From contig CAJOKY010000244.1 of the NCBI GenBank assembly GCA_905235425.1, positions 1-9,994 on the forward strand: a DNA stretch of 9,994 nt, written 5' to 3'. This document shows positions 6,273 through 9,994 of the stretch, piece after piece. The position numbers and the translations under genes were made by a program. The notes beneath the pieces were generated by a model. It had not been told where the DNA came from. It ran no database searches and saw nothing but the letters and a program-made list of their open reading frames with translations. Source of the stretch: an uncultured Selenomonadaceae bacterium (GTDB lineage: Bacteria; Bacillota; Negativicutes; Selenomonadales; Selenomonadaceae). Every line of letters begins with the position of its first letter. The stretch's first letter is position 1.

Positions 6273-8001
6273 AATAGCGAGCATAGGCAAAAATATCGTC
6301 ATACGAAGGCAGAGGCAAAAATTCGCCCGTCTGCAAAACCACATTGTCATTGCGTGCGGCGATATATTTTTTGTACGTCTCGCGCAGTTCGGTATCGCCG
6401 TTTTCCCAATCGTACGGGCGGCGGTTCGACGGGTCTTTAAAGCCTTGTAAACCTATTTCATCGCCGTAATACACGCAGGGTACGCCGGGATAAGTCATTT
6501 GCCATAACGCCGCCATTTTAAGACGCGCCTTGCCGAGTTTTTCAGCTTCTGCGTCAAGCTTGAATTTAATCTGATCGCTTTCCGACATATTGCCGTTGAA
6601 AGGCGCTTCGCCGAAAACAGTCACGGGGCGCAAAATGTCATGGCTTGCAATTAAATTCATCGTCGAATAGAAATTTTCTTTAGGATAATTTTCACGCAGA
6701 CTTTCAAGCCGCCGCATACATGTCTTGCCGTCAGTCTGACCTAAGATAAAGTCAAACATATGCTCGCGGAAAGGATAGTTCATTGACGAATCCATTTCAC
6801 AGCCGCAGAAATATTGACGCTGTACGCCGTAAGCAACCTTATTCGACGCGTCCTCCCATACTTCGCCGATCATAACGGCATCGGGATTTATTTTTTTCAG
6901 CTCGGAATAAAACGCCTGCGAAAATTCGGGAGGAAGTTCGTCGATAACGTCAAGACGCCAACCGGCAATTCCCTCACGCATCCAATGATGAAGTACGCTG
7001 TCACTGTTTCTTATGATAAAGTCCATGTACGACGGCGTATCTTCCTTGATATTCGGCAGGTTGGCAAAGTTCCACCAGCTTTCATAATCATTGGGGAAAT
7101 TGCGGAAAATGTACCAGTCATGGTAAGGAGACTCTTTTGACTGATATGCGCCGACAGAATTATAAGTGCCTTTGCGATTGAAATAAATTGAATCACTGCC
7201 GGTGTGACTGAAAACGCCGTCAAGAATTATCGCTATACCTTTTTCGCGCGCGGTATTTATCAAATGCCTAAAGTCTTCATCCGTGCCAAGTGTTACGTCA
7301 ATTTTATGATAATCGCCTGTATCGTAGTGGTGATTGCTTTCAGACTCAAATATTGGATTTAAATAAATTACGGAAATGCCTAAATCCTTAAGGTAATCAA
7401 GCTTACTTTCAATTCCGCGCAGATTTCCGCCGTAATAATCATAATACAGCACGTCATTTGTAACGGGGTCGCGGTGATAAAAGGGCTCGTCCTTCCAACT
7501 GCCGTGATATACAGCGCCGCGCTTTTCGACAATCTCGTTACCTGCGCGGAAAAATCTGTCGGGGAAAATCTGGTACATGACGGCATGCTTGAACCAATCG
7601 GGAGTTTTCGCGCCTTTACGATACACGGTAATTTGGAAGGCGGGCGGTGCGTAGTCATAATAAAGCTGACCAATGCCGCCGAGTTGCTCAATATTGTTGC
7701 CGTAGTAATATGTTCTGTCAGCTGTAACGATTATGAAGTAGTACCACACCAAGCCGCCTTTTTCCGGCAATTTCCATTCAATAGAATAAAATTTTTCCGG
7801 CGCATCGTCTTTATCGCGCGTCGAAAGGTCTGTCCACTGTTCGCCGTTGCCTTCTGCCCACGTATGCAACAAAACCTGTCTGATTTTTTCTTCAGTTTTT
7901 AAGCGAATACCGAGCCTTACGGTGCTGCCTGACTCTGCCGCGCCTACCGTTGAGCGATAATAAATGTTTTGTGAATTATGTTCGACATTACTGTTGTCCA
8001 T
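6259..8001 (-). CDS. GH13 alpha-glucosidase/debranching half of a split GH13-GH77 enzyme
   Basis: The frame starts at ATG 8001, with AGAGGTGA about eight bases upstream, and stops at 6259 after 580 codons. There is no signal peptide, so it is cytoplasmic. Residues 12-125 form an N-terminal beta domain of CBM34/CBM48 type. The barrel starts at WFKHAVMYQIFPDRF (136-150). GH13 conserved regions are DGVFSH (261-266), GWRLDVIDE with nucleophile D351, GEVWED with acid/base E380, and IASHD with D455. NYPFREHMFDF and the motif pattern resemble neopullulanase or Clostridium amylase-pullulanase (GH13_20/39-like); the exact bond specificity is uncertain. At TAT (6274-6276) the alignment breaks: removing one T (position 6273) gives ARY-RNGHDVFG and joins the next frame. 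The restored chain is 1153 residues, the size expected for fused GlgX-like/4-alpha-glucanotransferase proteins. Only the last four residues (SQRS) are out-of-frame. Confidence 0.88.
   Translation of the reverse strand: MDNSNVEHNSQNIYYRSTVGAAESGSTVRLGIRLKTEEKIRQVLLHTWAEGNGEQWTDLSTRDKDDAPEKFYSIEWKLPEKGGLVWYYFIIVTADRTYYYGNNIEQLGGIGQLYYDYAPPAFQITVYRKGAKTPDWFKHAVMYQIFPDRFFRAGNEIVEKRGAVYHGSWKDEPFYHRDPVTNDVLYYDYYGGNLRGIESKLDYLKDLGISVIYLNPIFESESNHHYDTGDYHKIDVTLGTDEDFRHLINTAREKGIAIILDGVFSHTGSDSIYFNRKGTYNSVGAYQSKESPYHDWYIFRNFPNDYESWWNFANLPNIKEDTPSYMDFIIRNSDSVLHHWMREGIAGWRLDVIDELPPEFSQAFYSELKKINPDAVMIGEVWEDASNKVAYGVQRQYFCGCEMDSSMNYPFREHMFDFILGQTDGKTCMRRLESLRENYPKENFYSTMNLIASHDILRPVTVFGEAPFNGNMSESDQIKFKLDAEAEKLGKARLKMAALWQMTYPGVPCVYYGDEIGLQGFKDPSNRRPYDWENGDTELRETYKKYIAARNDNVVLQTGEFLPLPSYDDIFAYARYSQRS
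6273..6274 (-). other. Site of the single-base frame break joining GH13 to GH77
   Basis: On the minus strand the sequence reads CGC TAT T CGC AAC GGT. Deleting one T of the pair at 6273-6274 turns ARY-SQRS-stop into ARY-RNGHDVFG without disturbing either domain. Arithmetic supports it: 8001-6274 is 576 codons and 6272-4539 is 578 codons including the stop. No RF2-like or slippery heptamer context is seen, so a mutation or read error is preferred over programmed frameshifting. Confidence 0.85.
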
Positions 8002-8024
8002 AAAAACTTCACCTCTCTAAATTA

Positions 8025-8064
8025 ATTTTATGTTATGTTTTCACATAATTTTTTTATTTTATGT
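8025..8064 (-). promoter_or_regulatory. Inverted-repeat operator/promoter candidate before the GH13 gene
   Basis: In the 68-base gap before the GH13 gene, the minus strand shows TTATGTGAAAACATAA (8033-8048), a 6-base inverted repeat around GAAA. Its left arm also pairs with an upstream CACATAA (8058-8064). A TAAAAT at 8025-8030 is a plausible -10, but no good -35 lies 17 bases upstream, which would fit activator dependence. Neither a catabolite (cre) site nor a classical CRP box is present. A weak terminator for the upstream gene is an alternative. Confidence 0.35.
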
Positions 8065-8069
8065 GCGTT

Positions 8070-9428
8070 TTACGTTTGGTTATTAGAATTTTTAAAAGTT
8101 TTAAGCATATTTAAAATATAATCCATATGAATAAAATTCAGCCAATCAGCGGCATTGTAAGTTTTATAATTATCCATTAACTGCGGAATGAGTTTAAAGC
8201 ACGCTGAGCGAAGTTCATTTACTGCGGGATATGGCAACGACAAAATTTGGGGCAGTTCGCGTACAAAAAGCCGGATTTCATATGAATTGACGCCTGCCGA
8301 CAAACTTTTACACAAGGCATTCAGTGAAAATTCCTCAAGCAAACTGCCTAATTCCTCGTCCACAAAATTATCCTTCAAAAATGAACTTACTGACAAGCAC
8401 GTCAAGAAAATTTCTGTCCTGCCCTTGAAAAAATCTTCCGGCGCTATGGAGAAAAATTTTACCAGCATTGCGAAGTATTCAAAGCGGTTTTTGGGATTGT
8501 CAAAAAATGTTTTAGTGTCATCTTCCATAAAGCCGGGCAGTAAGTTTGACGTTACCGCCTTCAAAAGTCTTTCATAATTCGGAAAGTTCATCTCGGCAAA
8601 AATTTCTATGATGTCACCGTTATGCAACAATAAATTTTTACGCGCGTCACGATATTTTAAAATGCTGTCGTCAAAAACTTCATTATATTTTTCATGAGAA
8701 AACATTTCGGAAGTATAAACATTGTACTTGGCATCTGCCGTGCCACGCTGAAATTTGCCTTCAAATTCTTCTCGTGACTTCATGTAGTAGTGATTGATGA
8801 CAATTTTATCAGCCGTAGCCGGTTCATTAAAAGCGTCGTGAACTTCGCCGCCGCGTTCATTTACTGCAAAATAAGGTTGAAAATATATTGCAAAGTGCGG
8901 GTTGAAGAAAAAATCTATTCTGCGCGGATTGGCAATGCTTTTAACGTGTTTGTCGGCGCCGTTTGAACAGCGCGTAAACCTTTCTGTAAGGTCACGATCT
9001 TCAAATTTTTCTTGGTGATTTGAACCGTAAAAGCGCCAATTAGCACAAAGAGCCGCCGCATTTGGTTTATCGGCTAAAACTTCGTCCGTCACGTCTACAA
9101 TGCTTTTATAGTTTTTTGGAAAAATAAATTCGTCGCCGTCGATAAATGCCATGTATCGACAAAAAAATTTATAATCACGTACCGCCGCATTATAAGCCTC
9201 GTACTGTCGCGCCTGTCCCGGATAATCAATATATGTTACAAGCCCCGCGTCAATGTAAGGTTGAATGACTTCACTCTGGTTATCGGGACTGCCGTTATTG
9301 TAAATGAAAAAATGCTTGACGCCTGCCAAAAGGTGATAATCCAGCCATTCCTTCACATACGGAGCCTCGTTTTTCATAATCGCCACTGCTGCTAAGTCGT
9401 AGAGAAATAAATTTTTGTCGACGCCCAT
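8070..9428 (-). CDS. GT92-type glycosyltransferase with a C-terminal helical domain
   Basis: A 452-residue protein. Residues 10-270 form a GT-A glycosyltransferase of the GT92/DUF23 or Glyco_tranf_2_4 type. Seen: AIMKNEAPYVKEWLDYHLL (17-35), GVKHFFIYNNGSPDN (36-50), the metal-binding D-x-D in AFIDGDEF (D97, D99), W-R-F-Y-G-S (131-136), a K-S-I-A-N-P-R-R segment (163-170) and INHYYMKSREEF (211-222) followed by K-x-Q-R-G. It should move a nucleotide-sugar-derived hexose to a surface or protein acceptor; donor and acceptor are unknown. No signal peptide or membrane segment is seen. Residues 271-445 form a separate, mostly helical domain that recurs in the next upstream gene. The ATG at 9428 has GAGGTGAT about five bases away, overlapping the upstream stop, so the two are in one operon. 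The gene is complete. Confidence 0.85.
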   Translation of the reverse strand: MGVDKNLFLYDLAAVAIMKNEAPYVKEWLDYHLLAGVKHFFIYNNGSPDNQSEVIQPYIDAGLVTYIDYPGQARQYEAYNAAVRDYKFFCRYMAFIDGDEFIFPKNYKSIVDVTDEVLADKPNAAALCANWRFYGSNHQEKFEDRDLTERFTRCSNGADKHVKSIANPRRIDFFFNPHFAIYFQPYFAVNERGGEVHDAFNEPATADKIVINHYYMKSREEFEGKFQRGTADAKYNVYTSEMFSHEKYNEVFDDSILKYRDARKNLLLHNGDIIEIFAEMNFPNYERLLKAVTSNLLPGFMEDDTKTFFDNPKNRFEYFAMLVKFFSIAPEDFFKGRTEIFLTCLSVSSFLKDNFVDEELGSLLEEFSLNALCKSLSAGVNSYEIRLFVRELPQILSLPYPAVNELRSACFKLIPQLMDNYKTYNAADWLNFIHMDYILNMLKTFKNSNNQT

Positions 9429-9437
9429 TTTATCACC

Positions 9438-9994
9438 TCACTTATGATTGTAGCTGTCAAAAACTTTCAGCATTCTTAAGAGATCGTCCAAATCTACAAA
9501 TTCACGCCACGCCTGCATGTCGTAAACTCTTAAACGATTCATAATCTGCGGAATAATTTCAAAAAGCGTTGCACGAAGAATATTTACGGCAGGTAGCGGC
9601 AATACCAAGATATTCGGCAACTCCTTAGCCAAAAGTTTCCATTCCACCATACCAAAACCAAATGCCAAACTTCTGCAAATGGCTTGAATCGAAAAATCCT
9701 GAAATAAACTGCCTGACACTTCGTCTAAATAATTTTTCTTCAAGTACGAACTCAGCGCAAAACACGTCAAGAAAGTTTCAACCTTGCCTTGATAAAAATT
9801 CGGCGGCGCAATGTTCATAAATCTTTCAAGCGTACCGAAATATTGCGTTCGGGTTTGTATGTCGGCGAAATAATTTTTCAGATTATCAGCCTTAAAACCT
9901 GCAAGCAACGTTGATGCCAATTTTTGTAAAATTTTTTCGTAGTTGACGCGTTTCACTTCTTTCAAGACGCTGATAATGTCTGCTACCCCCCCCC
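9438..9994 (-). CDS. 3' part of a gene paralogous to the GT92 protein's C-terminal domain, cut by the window edge
   Basis: The frame stays open to the right end of the window. The nearest start-like codon (TTG 9965) is not a real start, because the codons before it (A-D-I-I-S-V-L) align with G-D-I-I-E-I-F of the GT92 protein at residues 271-277. By hand count about 78 of 178 aligned residues are identical with no gaps, including F-L-T-C, S-S-x-L-K, E-L-P-x-I-L, L-P-x-P-A-V-N and I-P-Q-x-M. I expect a full-length protein with an N-terminal glycosyltransferase domain outside the window, but only the C-terminal domain is visible. The stop (9438-9440) overlaps the Shine-Dalgarno of the next gene, implying coupled translation. 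Nine C residues at 9986-9994 close the window and may be an assembly artefact. Confidence 0.75.
   Translation of the reverse strand, partial: GGVADIISVLKEVKRVNYEKILQKLASTLLAGFKADNLKNYFADIQTRTQYFGTLERFMNIAPPNFYQGKVETFLTCFALSSYLKKNYLDEVSGSLFQDFSIQAICRSLAFGFGMVEWKLLAKELPNILVLPLPAVNILRATLFEIIPQIMNRLRVYDMQAWREFVDLDDLLRMLKVFDSYNHK

Noticed and set aside
6274..6300. Programmed +1 frameshift joining GH13 and GH77
   Set aside because: No slippery sequence, no RF2-like stop context and no stimulatory element are visible near the TAT-T-CGC junction; an indel is simpler.

Overview
The window looks like a fragment of an AT-rich Firmicutes chromosome. I would guess a Negativicutes (Selenomonadales-type) diderm, with moderate confidence. 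The reasons are the recurring AGGTGA-type Shine-Dalgarno sites, several TTG starts, a fused GH13-GH77 maltodextrin enzyme, a DUF4127 protein and GT92-type glycosyltransferases. There is no phage, insertion sequence or CRISPR array. Taxonomy is inferred from these features only; there is no rRNA here.

Layout. Positions 1-447 carry three tandem copies of a complex repeat with GC-rich nested hairpins and no credible gene. The plus strand then has a VTT-domain (TVP38/TMEM64-type) membrane protein at 509-1183, with a good extended -10 promoter. It is followed by a secreted lytic transglycosylase whose frame breaks near 1695 (whole gene 1293-1825), then tRNA-Gln(CTG) at 1983-2058 behind a near-consensus promoter. 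Everything after that reads on the minus strand, and transcription converges at the tRNA. In order of transcription from the right edge: a partial gene open at the edge, a GT92-family glycosyltransferase (8070-9428) with the same C-terminal domain, a GH13 plus GH77 enzyme split by one extra base at 6273 (4539-8001), and an intrinsic terminator (about 4461-4500). Then come two opposed arrays of a 7-bp repeat, a YefM-like antitoxin with its YoeB toxin, a short GC-rich islet, and an exported DUF4127 protein (2075-3685).

How the parts work together. The GH13-GH77 protein, read as one 1153-residue chain, would break branched or linear alpha-glucans in the cytoplasm and shuffle the maltodextrins by transglycosylation; this is glycogen or maltodextrin use. 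The two upstream proteins share a helical C-terminal domain, about 44% identical by hand count. They are translationally close (stop and Shine-Dalgarno overlap) and probably glycosylate a surface polymer. The toxin-antitoxin pair is a stand-alone module.

Caution. Two frame breaks lie in conserved enzyme motifs and the window ends in nine C residues at a contig-like edge. Indel sequencing errors are therefore as likely as real mutation.
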